64,000 nucleotides of DNA from Flavobacteriia bacterium. GTDB lineage: Bacteria; Bacteroidota; Bacteroidia; Flavobacteriales_D; Crocinitomicaceae. A program made the position numbers and the translations under genes. Below, piece by piece: positions 33,368 to 42,958 of this stretch (its first letter is position 1; every line of letters begins with the position of its first letter). Under the pieces are notes generated by a model. The model searched no databases. It saw nothing but the letters and a program-made list of their open reading frames with translations, and was not told where the DNA came from. Where the stretch lies: positions 1 through 64,000 of the forward strand of contig RFQZ01000009.1 in the NCBI GenBank assembly GCA_009924735.1, read 5' to 3'.

Positions 33368-33996
33368 TGGTATACCTCTCCTATATGCTAATCGCTTACC
33401 TGTTGGGATCCATTCCTTCCGCTGTTTGGATTGGGAAAAGATTTCACGGAAAGGATGTGCGAGAATTCGGGAGCAAAAATGCGGGAGCTACCAATACTTT
33501 TCGTGTTTTGGGTAAGAAAACGGGAGTGGTTGTTCTGCTGTTGGACATCGCCAAAGGACTGTTGACTTCAATGATCTCTTACCCTCTGTTTTCGTCGTTT
33601 TTTGAAGAGCCTTCGACCCTGTATTCCTTGCAAGTCATCGGTGCCACGGCCTGTGTGTTGGGACATGTGTTTCCACTGTTTGCAGGTTTCAGAGGAGGGA
33701 AAGGCGTAGCAACTTCACTCGGGTTGTACATCGGTATCAATCCCCTTGTGTCCCTCGTTGTCTTAGGCATTTTTGTGGTCGTATTTCTTTTGAGTCACTA
33801 TGTGTCCCTTGGCTCACTTTGTGCGGCATTTGCGCTGCCTTTTTTGAGTTATTTGGTGTTTCATCAAAATGAGCAAACGTTGATTTTACTGAATTGCACA
33901 TTGACAGTCATCGTGTTTATTGCACACCGTAAAAATGTGGTTAGACTCCTACACGGGGTAGAAAATAAAATGAACCTTAAGCCACCCAAAGCGTAA
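33364..33996 (+). CDS. plsY: Glycerol-3-phosphate acyltransferase PlsY
   Basis: A 210-residue integral membrane enzyme that transfers an acyl chain from acyl-phosphate to glycerol 3-phosphate, the first step of phospholipid synthesis. Motifs are YLLGSIPSAVWIGK, GSKNAGATNTFRVLGKK, and GHVFPLFAGFRGGKGVATS. About five membrane helices are seen. It overlaps the upstream gene by four bases, so translation is probably coupled. A second ATG follows immediately at 33367. Confidence 0.95.
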   Translation: MMVYLSYMLIAYLLGSIPSAVWIGKRFHGKDVREFGSKNAGATNTFRVLGKKTGVVVLLLDIAKGLLTSMISYPLFSSFFEEPSTLYSLQVIGATACVLGHVFPLFAGFRGGKGVATSLGLYIGINPLVSLVVLGIFVVVFLLSHYVSLGSLCAAFALPFLSYLVFHQNEQTLILLNCTLTVIVFIAHRKNVVRLLHGVENKMNLKPPKA

Positions 33997-34043
33997 ACCC
34001 GCCTAAATGATGTACATTGTTCGGAAAATACAGTTTAAGTGAA

Positions 34044-37000
34044 ATGTGGAAAATATATTTTTTTATATGCATATCATTCTTTTCACTGGAAAAAATTTCA
34101 GGTCAGTCGGTTCTTCAAATTGAAAAAAGGGCAAATCTCGCTTTTACCAACAAATCCTATGATTTAGCCCGTGTTGATTTTCAACAATTATTGGCCAGAG
34201 ACCCAGCTTCTATAGATTATAACTTTAAATATGGCGTATGTTTGTTTTATTCAGACGAACGACTTAATTCCAAAAAATACTTTGATTTCGTAGCAAAACA
34301 AGTGAATCCGCCGTGCGAGAATCAATATTTTATAGGAAAATTACACCAGACTGTTTACAATTTCGATAAAGCCATTTCCGCTTTTAAGGTTTACCTCAGT
34401 TGCGATCCAAAAGACATAAAGTCGGCAACCAAGGAAGTGGCCTATTGCAACAACGGTAAAAATCTGCTCGGCCAACCTAAATCCCTTGCCGTAAAAGCGC
34501 GAACAACGGTAAACCAAATTGGTTTTCAACAAAAAATGGACCTAGACCAAATTGAAGGGATGGTTTTTACTGATGTAGCCCTTCAGACCAAAATGGACAA
34601 AAAAAAGAACCATGTCCCAACCTATTATTTTAAACGTGGAAACAAGTACAAGTTTTTCAGCAGTTATGGTGACGTAGGATCTCATTTGGATTTATACTAC
34701 ATTGAGAAAATCACAACGGATACATGGTCAACGCCAAAGAAAATAGCGGGTTCAATTTCTCCTCCGTCGGACGAAGATTTTCCGTTTTATGATGTAAAGC
34801 ACAAAATGCTTTATTTCTCCTCAAATGGATTCAGTTCAATGGGAGGGTTTGATTTATTCAAGGTGGAGTTTGATCCAGAGACAAATGTGTCGGGTACAGT
34901 TGAGAACATGGATTTTCCTTATTCCTCTGCAGCCGATGATGTGTTTTTTATTCCTTTAGATTCTCTTGGTAAGATGGCTTCGTTTGCCACCAATCGATCG
35001 GTAGGGGTGGGAAAGATGGAAATCTTAAAGGTTCAAATGTCCAATGTGCCTAACGAAATGGTACTCATACAAGGTCAACTCAAAGACAAGGTGGATGTCA
35101 AAAATTTCAACATGCAAATCACCGTTTTAGACGAGACCGATGGTACTGTTTATGGTCCTTTTACCAGCGATGAAAGTGGGAAGTATCTACTGTCGTTGCC
35201 AGGGGCCGGGAAGTATACGTTTACGGCGACCATAAACGGAACACAAAAGATTTTTAAAGATGCTAAGCAAATTCCAACGCAAAAATCGAATGTGGTTTTC
35301 AAGCAGGTTTTGGATTATGCAATGGTTGAATCTGAAGAGTACGTAAAGTTTTCTTACGATTTCAACGGAGGAATGGATGAAGGGCTTAGCAGTTTGAAAT
35401 ACAATGCGATGGCAAACCTAAACACCAACCAGCGATTGGCGAAAGTGGCTAAGTCAAATGAGGATAAAACAGAGACGGATGAAATAAATCCAGCATCACT
35501 TGAAAATGATTTGCTTGCCTTGGGTTTTGCGCAAAAGGGCATTGTGAACCAAGCAGATGCGTTGTCAGAAAAATTGCTTGAAATTTCTATGATAGGTGAG
35601 GACCTTTTCGATGACATCGAAGTGCTTAAATCAGATGAAAAAGGGTTCCAAGTAATTCAAAATAAACTCGAGTCTGAAATCAATACGCTTTCTGAAAAAA
35701 GCAAGAATGAAAAAAATACCTACCTGCAATCCTATTACAATGCTTTGATTCAAAAAAAACAGGATTCACTCGCTAGGATTTCAACTACGCTGCTTGCTTT
35801 TGAACAAACCCTGCTGCAAAAAAATGAAGCTTTAGCACAATGGAAGTTGGGTAACAACGAAGCAAAGGCAAACGAATTAAGCGATAAAATCAAATTACAG
35901 AGTTTACAAGCCAATGAGGATTCTCTGAGAAACGTATTGCAAAGCAACAAAGAAGCAATAACACAGCTGATTCAATCTACCCAGAAAAATACATCACAAA
36001 CGAAAACGACTGTTCCAAATTACCAAGGAGATTTAGCGACCATGAAAGCAGAGCAGGTGTCGCTTGAAAAAGACCTTGAAACAATGGAAAATCGCAAAGC
36101 TGCATTGTCGTCTCAACTTCCCAATGCTACTAAAAAGGATAAACAAAGTTTAACCCTTCAAATTTCTGAACTCGAAAACAAAATCAAAGATACCAAAACT
36201 TTATTGGAGCTTAAAAAAGATGAGATCATTTCCTTAACCATGGTTTCAGAAGTAGAAAAGGAAAGAAACAAAATTCTCTCCTTTCATGGTATGGAAGATT
36301 TTTCGTTTGAAAAGTCCGTCCCATTCACTGCCGCAAACAATGAGAAATTCCAAGCGTTGGTAGCCCTTCAATCACAAGTAAATTCAAGCCAAACAGCACC
36401 CTCTAAGAATCAAGTAAATGGATTGAAAGCATTAGAAGCCTTTCCTGAATCGACCGAAAAACTTGAGGCACAGCGTGAAATCATACGGGCAGAAATTGCC
36501 TCGCTAAAGCAAAATATCAATACCGGTAGTGAAGAGGATAAAGAAAGGGTTGCTGAACAAATCCAAAAGTATGAAGGCGAGTTGGACGCCATTCAGCAAC
36601 GTGAGACAGCCTACTTGGCTACTCAAAACGTCCAACAACCCAAAGATACAGTCCCCGTTGCAACGAATGACCCCACTAAGACAACTGCGCAAGTCCCTGT
36701 TGTAACGAATGATCCCACTAAGACAACTGTGCAAGATCCCGTTGCAACGAATGATCCCACCAAGACAAGTGCGCAAGATCCCATTGCAACGAATGATCCC
36801 ACCAAAACAAGCGCGCAAGACCCCGTTGCTACGAATGATCCCACCAAGACCACTACGCAAAATCCCATTGCAACGAATGATCCCACCAAGACAAGCGCGC
36901 AAGACCCCGTTGCCATGAATGATCCCACCAAGACAAGCTCGCAAGACCCCGTTGCTACGAATGATCCCACCAAGTCAAGCGCGCAAGATCCCGTTGCAAC

Positions 37001-39461
37001 GAATGACCCTGCCAAGTCAACCACGCAAGATCCCATTGCATCGAATGACCCCACCAAGTCAAGCGTGCAAGATCCCGTTGCTACGAATGACCCTACCAAG
37101 ACAAGCACGCAAGACCCCGTTTCTACGAATGACCCAACAAAGACAAGCGCACAAGACCCTGTTGCTACGAATGACCCCACCAATACAACCACCCAAGATC
37201 CTGTTGCTACGAATGATCCCACCAAGTCAAGCGCGCAAGACCCTGTTGTAACGAATGATCCCACTAAGACAACTGCGCAAGATCCCGTTTCTACGAATGA
37301 CCCCACCAAGACAACTGCGCAAGATCCCGTTGCTACGAATGACCCAATTGGCTTAAAAACGCAAGGGGAACCAATTCAAAATGGGAATGATGAATTTAAC
37401 GAAAATCAAATTGCACAAGAGAATAACCCTGATCCCAACGTTGAATCTGGGCAAGGAAAAGAGAATCAATCAAACCCGTCCGATGTACCCTTCGAGGGTA
37501 GCAATTCTCAAAAAGGAATGGCCAGCGTAACCATGCACAATGAAGAATGGGTGGCTGATCATGAGGAGAAAATAAAGGCGTTGGATCAAAAAAAGGAAGC
37601 GATTGAAGGATTGCAATCAACGGAAAAAGACGCAGATAAACTTCGGGTGCTCAATGCCTTGGCCCAACAAAATCGCTTGGCGTTTCAAGTACTTCGTTTG
37701 TCAGAAAATTTGACTGACTCCGTTTTTGCGGAAATTTTCTCGCCTCAAGAATTACAACGATGGAACCTTGCCGAAATCAATGCGCTGCAAAACATAAAAT
37801 CCGATGACAGCCTTGGTTCTAAAGTGAATGCAGAGAATGTCCTTGTTGTATCAAGTACTCCGGAAAGTAAGGTAAGAGATGAAAAACGCAATGCTGTGTT
37901 TGACACCACAAGTGTTTCCATGGAAGCGCAGCAGGAGCTGAAAGTTGATCCGGCATATTCCCTTTATGTGAGCGAAAGAAAAGCCTTAGTGGAATTGGAT
38001 AAGAACAAGCAAAATCAAGAAAAGGAGTTGATGCTCATTAAGTCGAAATACATTCGAGCGCTTAACAACGACGTTTCTAAGGAAGATCTTTTGGTGTTGG
38101 AAAACCAACTGAAGGATTTGGCGGTTAAGGGATTGCAGATACAAGCCTTGTTGGACAGAAGGATCGAAAAAATCCAAAGTTTTGAGAAACACCTTGCGTT
38201 TTCTACGTTGATTTCACGTAACATCGCACCAGAAGTTGGTGGAAAGGTGGAGCAACCAGTCATGGCTGCGAACATGGCTTTTTCCATCAATGAGCAAAAT
38301 AATTTCCCAGTCAATCAAGCATTTCCTGTTACAGATAAGATGCCCAATGGATTGATTTTTCGTGTGCAAGTAGGTGCATTCAGAGAAGCCGTTCCAAGTT
38401 ATTTCTTTCGTGAATTTTCGCCTGTAAGTGGTGAGAAAAGACCCAATGGGTTAACTTGCTACATGGCTGGTTATTTTGTGGCTTCCAACGAAGCTTTTGT
38501 TGCCCAAAAAAACATTCGTACAGCTGGATACGCCGACGCATATTTGGTAGCGTATTGTGATGGCAAGCGTATTTCCATTCAAGAAGGATTGGTCCTCGAA
38601 AAAAATGGAACGTGCACCAAAAGAAATGCGGATGAAGTATTTGCAGAGGTCAGTGCGATATACAATGGATCCATCCAAACGGATGCGCCTGTATTGAATG
38701 TTCCAAAGGAAATATATTACACCGTACAGGTCGCTGCAATCAAAACCCCCATAAAAGCAGGGCAATTGAAAGACATTCCAGACTTGATTTACAACCTTTC
38801 GAAAACGGGAATGTATAAATATTCAAGCGGTAAGTTTTTAGATGTTAACGAGGCGAAAAAACGAAAAAATGAAATTCAAGCAATGGGAATCACTGATGCA
38901 TACATCGTAGCGTACCGTGATGGTTTACCGATTTCTTTTGCAGAAGCTGCTCTTGCCATTAACCATTTGAACAAACAACAGCCAGCGCCAATAGAAAATT
39001 CGGTGGTTGAAGCCCAAGATCTAACGGGTACTTCGCGCGTACTTCTGGAGAATTTACCGCAAATTGTTTTTCAAAAATCAGTTGCACAGTACAAACGAAT
39101 GGACTTTGAATACCTCAACCAGTTTGAATCTTTTGTGTTTGATTCCATCAAAAAAACATACGAGACCAATCCACTGGATGTCTCAATGATTTCGCCACTT
39201 GAGTACATCTATTATGCGGATATGACCGCAACAAGCATCGATAGCAATGCAAATGACCTACTAAAGATAACGGTACCTAAAAACAACATGAAAGAGGCTG
39301 TTATGCATGATTTTGCGCTTCATGCCAACATTCCATATGTGTTGCAACGCACGGAGCCTGGACTTTCGTTTTCGTTTACCCCTAGAAATGAGAAGGAGAG
39401 GAGTCAATTGGAAACGATTGCACAGACAAATCAATTTGAAATCAATATCCCTTTGAAATGA
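34044..39461 (+). CDS. Large secreted PD40/coiled-coil protein with SPOR-like C-terminal domains
   Basis: A 1,805-residue protein. A TTG start at 34017 is possible, but ATG 34044 opens directly onto the signal peptide (WKIYFFICISFFSLEKISGQ). A TPR-like region comes first (about residues 25-120). A PD40 beta-propeller-like part follows (LYYIEKI; DEDFPFYD; LYFSSNG; GGFDLFKV). Long coiled coils span about residues 470-870. The 17-unit 14-residue repeat is at about 870-1107. More coiled coil follows, then two SPOR-like domains near residues 1440 and 1555 (FRVQVGAF; YYTVQVAAI, each with an AYLVAY or AYIVAY strand). SPOR domains bind peptidoglycan, so it may tie an outer-membrane assembly to the wall. 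It resembles Bacteroidota envelope proteins near OmpA/PorE in layout. It overlaps clpS by four bases. Confidence 0.8.
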   Translation: MWKIYFFICISFFSLEKISGQSVLQIEKRANLAFTNKSYDLARVDFQQLLARDPASIDYNFKYGVCLFYSDERLNSKKYFDFVAKQVNPPCENQYFIGKLHQTVYNFDKAISAFKVYLSCDPKDIKSATKEVAYCNNGKNLLGQPKSLAVKARTTVNQIGFQQKMDLDQIEGMVFTDVALQTKMDKKKNHVPTYYFKRGNKYKFFSSYGDVGSHLDLYYIEKITTDTWSTPKKIAGSISPPSDEDFPFYDVKHKMLYFSSNGFSSMGGFDLFKVEFDPETNVSGTVENMDFPYSSAADDVFFIPLDSLGKMASFATNRSVGVGKMEILKVQMSNVPNEMVLIQGQLKDKVDVKNFNMQITVLDETDGTVYGPFTSDESGKYLLSLPGAGKYTFTATINGTQKIFKDAKQIPTQKSNVVFKQVLDYAMVESEEYVKFSYDFNGGMDEGLSSLKYNAMANLNTNQRLAKVAKSNEDKTETDEINPASLENDLLALGFAQKGIVNQADALSEKLLEISMIGEDLFDDIEVLKSDEKGFQVIQNKLESEINTLSEKSKNEKNTYLQSYYNALIQKKQDSLARISTTLLAFEQTLLQKNEALAQWKLGNNEAKANELSDKIKLQSLQANEDSLRNVLQSNKEAITQLIQSTQKNTSQTKTTVPNYQGDLATMKAEQVSLEKDLETMENRKAALSSQLPNATKKDKQSLTLQISELENKIKDTKTLLELKKDEIISLTMVSEVEKERNKILSFHGMEDFSFEKSVPFTAANNEKFQALVALQSQVNSSQTAPSKNQVNGLKALEAFPESTEKLEAQREIIRAEIASLKQNINTGSEEDKERVAEQIQKYEGELDAIQQRETAYLATQNVQQPKDTVPVATNDPTKTTAQVPVVTNDPTKTTVQDPVATNDPTKTSAQDPIATNDPTKTSAQDPVATNDPTKTTTQNPIATNDPTKTSAQDPVAMNDPTKTSSQDPVATNDPTKSSAQDPVATNDPAKSTTQDPIASNDPTKSSVQDPVATNDPTKTSTQDPVSTNDPTKTSAQDPVATNDPTNTTTQDPVATNDPTKSSAQDPVVTNDPTKTTAQDPVSTNDPTKTTAQDPVATNDPIGLKTQGEPIQNGNDEFNENQIAQENNPDPNVESGQGKENQSNPSDVPFEGSNSQKGMASVTMHNEEWVADHEEKIKALDQKKEAIEGLQSTEKDADKLRVLNALAQQNRLAFQVLRLSENLTDSVFAEIFSPQELQRWNLAEINALQNIKSDDSLGSKVNAENVLVVSSTPESKVRDEKRNAVFDTTSVSMEAQQELKVDPAYSLYVSERKALVELDKNKQNQEKELMLIKSKYIRALNNDVSKEDLLVLENQLKDLAVKGLQIQALLDRRIEKIQSFEKHLAFSTLISRNIAPEVGGKVEQPVMAANMAFSINEQNNFPVNQAFPVTDKMPNGLIFRVQVGAFREAVPSYFFREFSPVSGEKRPNGLTCYMAGYFVASNEAFVAQKNIRTAGYADAYLVAYCDGKRISIQEGLVLEKNGTCTKRNADEVFAEVSAIYNGSIQTDAPVLNVPKEIYYTVQVAAIKTPIKAGQLKDIPDLIYNLSKTGMYKYSSGKFLDVNEAKKRKNEIQAMGITDAYIVAYRDGLPISFAEAALAINHLNKQQPAPIENSVVEAQDLTGTSRVLLENLPQIVFQKSVAQYKRMDFEYLNQFESFVFDSIKKTYETNPLDVSMISPLEYIYYADMTATSIDSNANDLLKITVPKNNMKEAVMHDFALHANIPYVLQRTEPGLSFSFTPRNEKERSQLETIAQTNQFEINIPLK
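36651..37364 (+). repeat. 42-base tandem repeat, 17 units, coding DPVATNDPTKTxxQ
   Basis: Seventeen units of exactly 42 bases run in frame with no insertion or deletion. Each codes 14 residues of the form D-P-V-A-T-N-D-P-T-K-T/S-T/S-A-Q. The first two units begin VP rather than DP, and the last has IGLKT in place of TKTTA, marking the degraded edges. The segment is Pro/Thr/Asp rich and is probably an extended flexible linker. Copy number is likely to vary between strains. Confidence 0.9.
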
Positions 39462-39727
39462 AAGAAAAATACCAAGAAGAATTAAGTGAAGATACCGCTG
39501 TAATGGACAAAGCTTCCATCATCTTGTACAACGATGATTACAATACCTTTGATCATGTGATTCATTGCCTGGTAACCATATGTGGACATGAAGTGATTGC
39601 GGCAGAACAATGCGCCTACATTGTGCATACAACAGGTAAGTGCGTTGTGAAATATGGTTATCCAGAAGATTTGACGCCGAAATGTGTTTCTTTACGCGAT
39701 CGAGGTTTGACGGCGGCGATTGAATAG
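39458..39727 (+). CDS. clpS: ATP-dependent Clp protease adaptor ClpS
   Basis: An 89-residue adaptor that binds N-degron substrates and hands them to a Clp ATPase. The N-degron pocket region is IILYNDDYNTFDHV and the second signature is EQCAYIVHTTGKCVVKYG. The N-terminal tail is short and acidic, as in other members. It overlaps the preceding gene by four bases and converges with the thioredoxin-like gene three bases later. Its likely partner, ClpC, is encoded at 58869-61134, where the gene appears broken. Confidence 0.92.
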   Translation: MKEKYQEELSEDTAVMDKASIILYNDDYNTFDHVIHCLVTICGHEVIAAEQCAYIVHTTGKCVVKYGYPEDLTPKCVSLRDRGLTAAIE

Positions 39728-39730
39728 AAA

Positions 39731-41128
39731 CTAAGGTTTACTCAATTCAAAGAAGGTTTTCTCAATGGTTTCATAGGTGCCATTTGGTGATGGAGATAGG
39801 GCAGGAGAGGCCTGGACTATGTATTCCTTGTCTACCAAAATGTAAAATGGAAAAGTATAAATCCCCATATTGGTCCACAATGGGTCTTCTAGGGATAGCC
39901 CAATTTTTTTCCATGTAATGGCGTTTAAGTTTCGTTTTTCGGTATCTGTTAGGTCGGGTTTGTCCACGTAAAATGTAACAAATTCAATTTTAGAACCATA
40001 GTTTTTTTGTAATTTCTTCAAAGCACCTAACTCGCTGATGCAATTTGTATTGGAAGGATTAAATGCGTGAACATAGAGCGTTTTCCCGAGGGATTTGTTG
40101 AGCGTAAAAACACCAGTCGAAGTCGCCAAATTCAAGTTAAGAAACTCATTTCCCACTTGGATTTGATTCATGGTACCCAAAATGTTTTGCGCCATTGATT
40201 TCTGGTTCGGGTAGGTTGATCGGGATGCGAATTGTTTTAAATTGGATGCAATGACAGATTTTGGAATGAAATTATCCGTAATGGCTTGCTTCAAGATGAA
40301 GAGTAGAACCATGGATCGCAACTCTGCGTTTGAACAAAGGCTTTGTTTTCCCAACAATTCATCACATTTTTCTAACTCATTTCCCGCCAAGAGTTGGAAA
40401 ATTTGATTCGCAGTTGCTGCATCTAACTGGTAAATGTATTGGTCGTAAAACGATTTAAAATAGGTCATGTAGGTATCGTTTGTATATCGAACCGGCGCAT
40501 TTTCAAGGTAAATCCTGTATTTATCTGTGTTGGAAGGTGAGCCAACATACCTGATGTTGTCCACATTCATCGCCATGGTGTAGGTGATAAAGTCCTTAAA
40601 ATAAACCGACGTATCCTTTTGATAATCATTGTTGACGGATAATTTCATTAAGGCGATTTTGCGAATAAAATCATTGGAGTTAACGTCTTTTTCTATGTAG
40701 ATATCGCCTAAATAGGAATCCAACCATGTCTCAAATCCGAGGATTTTAAAATTGATGTCGTTGCTGTCTAAATCAAAAAAGGTCATCTCGATTTCCTCTT
40801 TTAGGTTGTAACTAAGGTTTTGGGGATTGTCGGAAAGAAATTCGAGGTTGTATTTCGCTTTGGGTTGGATGTAGAGGAAGCCATTGAAGTCCTCGGTGCC
40901 GATTACAATTTTCTCAATTTGGGTGCATGGAAGTTGAAAGCGGAAAATTCCCAAAGAATCCACTTTGTAGGTTTGAATAAGGGTTTTATGGTTGTTTAAA
41001 AAATCATCTATCCGCCAAGCTGAAAATGTTTGACCAGTAAATTCAGGAGCGATGCCAATGATTTTAACCTGTGCGTCAAAACAGTTAGCTTTCAAAAGAA
41101 CAAACAGTAAGAAACACAGTTTTTTCAT
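39731..41128 (-). CDS. Secreted protein with C-terminal thioredoxin-like domain, incomplete active site
   Basis: A 465-residue protein with a signal peptide (KKLCFLLFVLLKANCFDA). The N-terminal part resembles the DUF4369-type beta domain often found before TlpA-like domains. The last ~130 residues look like a thioredoxin fold (KTLYVHAFNPSNTNCISELGALKKLQK; then FPFYILVDKEYIV with the cis-Pro region). Where active family members have CxxC, this one has NPSNTNC, a single Cys, so it cannot form the usual active-site disulfide. It overlaps coaD by four bases. Confidence 0.7.
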   Translation of the reverse strand: MKKLCFLLFVLLKANCFDAQVKIIGIAPEFTGQTFSAWRIDDFLNNHKTLIQTYKVDSLGIFRFQLPCTQIEKIVIGTEDFNGFLYIQPKAKYNLEFLSDNPQNLSYNLKEEIEMTFFDLDSNDINFKILGFETWLDSYLGDIYIEKDVNSNDFIRKIALMKLSVNNDYQKDTSVYFKDFITYTMAMNVDNIRYVGSPSNTDKYRIYLENAPVRYTNDTYMTYFKSFYDQYIYQLDAATANQIFQLLAGNELEKCDELLGKQSLCSNAELRSMVLLFILKQAITDNFIPKSVIASNLKQFASRSTYPNQKSMAQNILGTMNQIQVGNEFLNLNLATSTGVFTLNKSLGKTLYVHAFNPSNTNCISELGALKKLQKNYGSKIEFVTFYVDKPDLTDTEKRNLNAITWKKIGLSLEDPLWTNMGIYTFPFYILVDKEYIVQASPALSPSPNGTYETIEKTFFELSKP

Positions 41129-41595
41129 GTTGTTTTGTGAACTAATTTTTCGGGGTTGGTTACAAAGTCTCCAATCTCACCGCCGTTGATGATGATTTCC
41201 CTCACAATGGAAGAATTGATTGCTGAGTACGACAACTCTGTAAGAAGGAAAACGGTTTCTATTTTTTTCAAAGAAAAATTCATGTGCGCAATGGACCTTT
41301 CGTATTGAAAATCTTTGGTGTCCCTTAACCCCCGAAGAATAAATTCACATTGTTCCCTTTGGCAAGCATCTACCGTAAGTCCTTGAAATGTAATGAGCTT
41401 AACCGCTTTCTCTTGAAACAATGATTCAATGTGTTCAATCCTGCTTTCTAGGGTGAAATATGATCGCTTGTTCGAGTTTACGCCAATGGCGATGATTACT
41501 TCGTCGAACAAAGTAAGTCCTTTGCGGACAATGGCTTCATGTCCTTTGGTAAAAGGGTCAAACGACCCTGGAAACATTGCTCTCTTTATACCCAT
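41125..41595 (-). CDS. coaD: Phosphopantetheine adenylyltransferase
   Basis: A 156-residue nucleotidyltransferase that makes dephospho-CoA from 4'-phosphopantetheine and ATP. It begins with the TxGH-type motif in FPGSFDPFTKGHEAIV. FILRGLRDTKDFQYE and the SSIVREI end motif follow. It overlaps rsmD by ten bases upstream and the thioredoxin-like gene by four bases downstream. The rsmD-coaD pairing is common in bacteria. Confidence 0.96.
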   Translation of the reverse strand: MGIKRAMFPGSFDPFTKGHEAIVRKGLTLFDEVIIAIGVNSNKRSYFTLESRIEHIESLFQEKAVKLITFQGLTVDACQREQCEFILRGLRDTKDFQYERSIAHMNFSLKKIETVFLLTELSYSAINSSIVREIIINGGEIGDFVTNPEKLVHKTT

Positions 41596-42125
41596 TGAAA
41601 AAAACTAAAATGAACGTTGCCAAACTTACGTGTGTACTGAAAATTTGTTTCTTTGGATAGGTCGGTTTGCTTCCCGTGTTCGATGATGCAAAGCCCTTCT
41701 TTTTTTAAATGATTTCCTGTGAAAATGGACTCGACCAACGCTTTGTGAATGTCCAAGTCATAAGGCGGGTCTGCTATGATGATGTCAAAGCTTTTTTGGC
41801 TCTTGGTTAAAAACAAAAGGCAATCCATAAAGGTAACGGACATTTGTTTCTCAATGGATAGTTTTTGCGCATTGCTTTGTATCCATTTACAAGCTTTTGG
41901 ATTTTTATCTACTGCGGAAACAAAAGCGGCTCCACGCGAAATAAATTCAAATGAAAGATTTCCTGTACCTGCACATAGGTCCAAGACTTCCAGCTCATCA
42001 AAATCTACCAAATTGTTCAAAACGTTAAACAACCCTTCTTTGGCGTAATTTGTTGTCGGTCGGGAAGGGAAACCTGTTGGTACCTGAAAATTTCTGCTTT
42101 TTAACGATCCACTTATGATTCTCAT
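41586..42125 (-). CDS. rsmD: 16S rRNA (guanine-966-N2)-methyltransferase
   Basis: A 179-residue SAM methyltransferase. MRIISGSLKSRNFQVP and SRPTTNYAKEGLFNVL form the characteristic N-terminus. The SAM loop is VLDLCAGTGNLSFEFISRG and the catalytic motif is IADPPYD. It lies between a DUF3822 gene (six bases upstream) and coaD. Confidence 0.95.
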   Translation of the reverse strand: MRIISGSLKSRNFQVPTGFPSRPTTNYAKEGLFNVLNNLVDFDELEVLDLCAGTGNLSFEFISRGAAFVSAVDKNPKACKWIQSNAQKLSIEKQMSVTFMDCLLFLTKSQKSFDIIIADPPYDLDIHKALVESIFTGNHLKKEGLCIIEHGKQTDLSKETNFQYTRKFGNVHFSFFQWV

Positions 42126-42131
42126 CTGCTA

Positions 42132-42869
42132 TTATTTGAAATACATCGTTCTTTCCAATTCTTGGTAAGTGAAAGCAGCGAAATCTTGTATCTTGGTTAG
42201 GCTATCTTGTAGGTTTTCTTTAATGTTATTATCGGATATCTCCCCAAACCAGAGCGTCCCTTTTGCCATCGATAGTCCATTTTTTTGAAGTACATTCAAC
42301 AATGTATAAAGGATGTCGTCACTGTTTTGATACGTTAAAGCTTCTGCATACAATAACTTACTGTCATGCACCAATCCCAAAAAATAGGTGTCTGCAAAAA
42401 GGGTAAGTAAAAATGTCGTTTCCTTAGTTTTAAAATCAGCCATTAGGTTTAGGTGGAATTCAAAGAGGGAAAATGAATTTTGGTGGTTGAATGTCTCCTT
42501 TGTAAATGATTTTGCCCAATTTGGATGTGCTTCCAATGAATGCACTGCGAAGGATGGAATGGAAGCGATTGACAACGCTTTATCTTCTGGCAAATCCATA
42601 AACATTCTTTCGAAATAAGATTGCGCAAGGTCTTTTTCAAACACGCCAGATGGAATCAATAGGTTTTGCTCGCCAAAGTATACATGCTTAAATTCAGGAG
42701 CATATAAAAACGAAGCGCCTGTAATTTCTTTCAGCGTTTCTTTTGCCTCTTCTAACAATGCACTGGGTATTTTTGAGACCAATTGTCGGGTGACAGGGAT
42801 AGCGTCCAAGTCGTTTTTAAGGACTGTGAGTGCATTTTGAAAATAAAAAATACAGAATTTTTGTTGCAT
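42132..42869 (-). CDS. DUF3822 family protein
   Basis: A 245-residue cytoplasmic protein without recognisable catalytic motif. It shows the two-part layout of DUF3822 (LLIPSGVFEKD in the first half; LLYAEALTYQNSDDILYTLLN in the second), a fold that has been compared with pilus-type ATPase-like cell-division proteins. Its place directly before rsmD and coaD is typical in Flavobacteriales. A TAGTTTTG -7 element at 42886-42879 (minus strand) lies nine bases before the ATG and probably drives all four genes of the cluster. Confidence 0.75.
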   Translation of the reverse strand: MQQKFCIFYFQNALTVLKNDLDAIPVTRQLVSKIPSALLEEAKETLKEITGASFLYAPEFKHVYFGEQNLLIPSGVFEKDLAQSYFERMFMDLPEDKALSIASIPSFAVHSLEAHPNWAKSFTKETFNHQNSFSLFEFHLNLMADFKTKETTFLLTLFADTYFLGLVHDSKLLYAEALTYQNSDDILYTLLNVLQKNGLSMAKGTLWFGEISDNNIKENLQDSLTKIQDFAAFTYQELERTMYFK

Positions 42870-42878
42870 GTTCTTTTA

Positions 42879-42886
42879 CAAAACTA
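42879..42886 (-). promoter_or_regulatory. -7 promoter element TAGTTTTG for the DUF3822-rsmD-coaD operon
   Basis: On the minus strand it matches TAnnTTTG exactly, nine bases before the ATG at 42869. On the plus strand the helicase gene has a near match, CAAATTTG, at 42947-42954, four bases before its ATG at 42959. The two promoters share this 89-base gap. Confidence 0.45.
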
Positions 42887-42958
42887 CAATTTTCTGTGAA
42901 TGATTAAGGATGTCAAATTATAAAGGTGGGTTAGCGTTTATTTCGTCAAATTTGTACT

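Noticed and set aside
36504-37309. Long minus-strand frames rich in VGSFVATGS across the 42-base repeat
   Set aside because: They are mirror readings of the tandem repeat. Because the unit is a multiple of three, all frames stay open. The plus-strand frame is continuous with a large protein on both sides.
36651-37364. CRISPR array
   Set aside because: The units are directly adjacent with no spacers, they vary by substitution, and they code in frame within a large protein.
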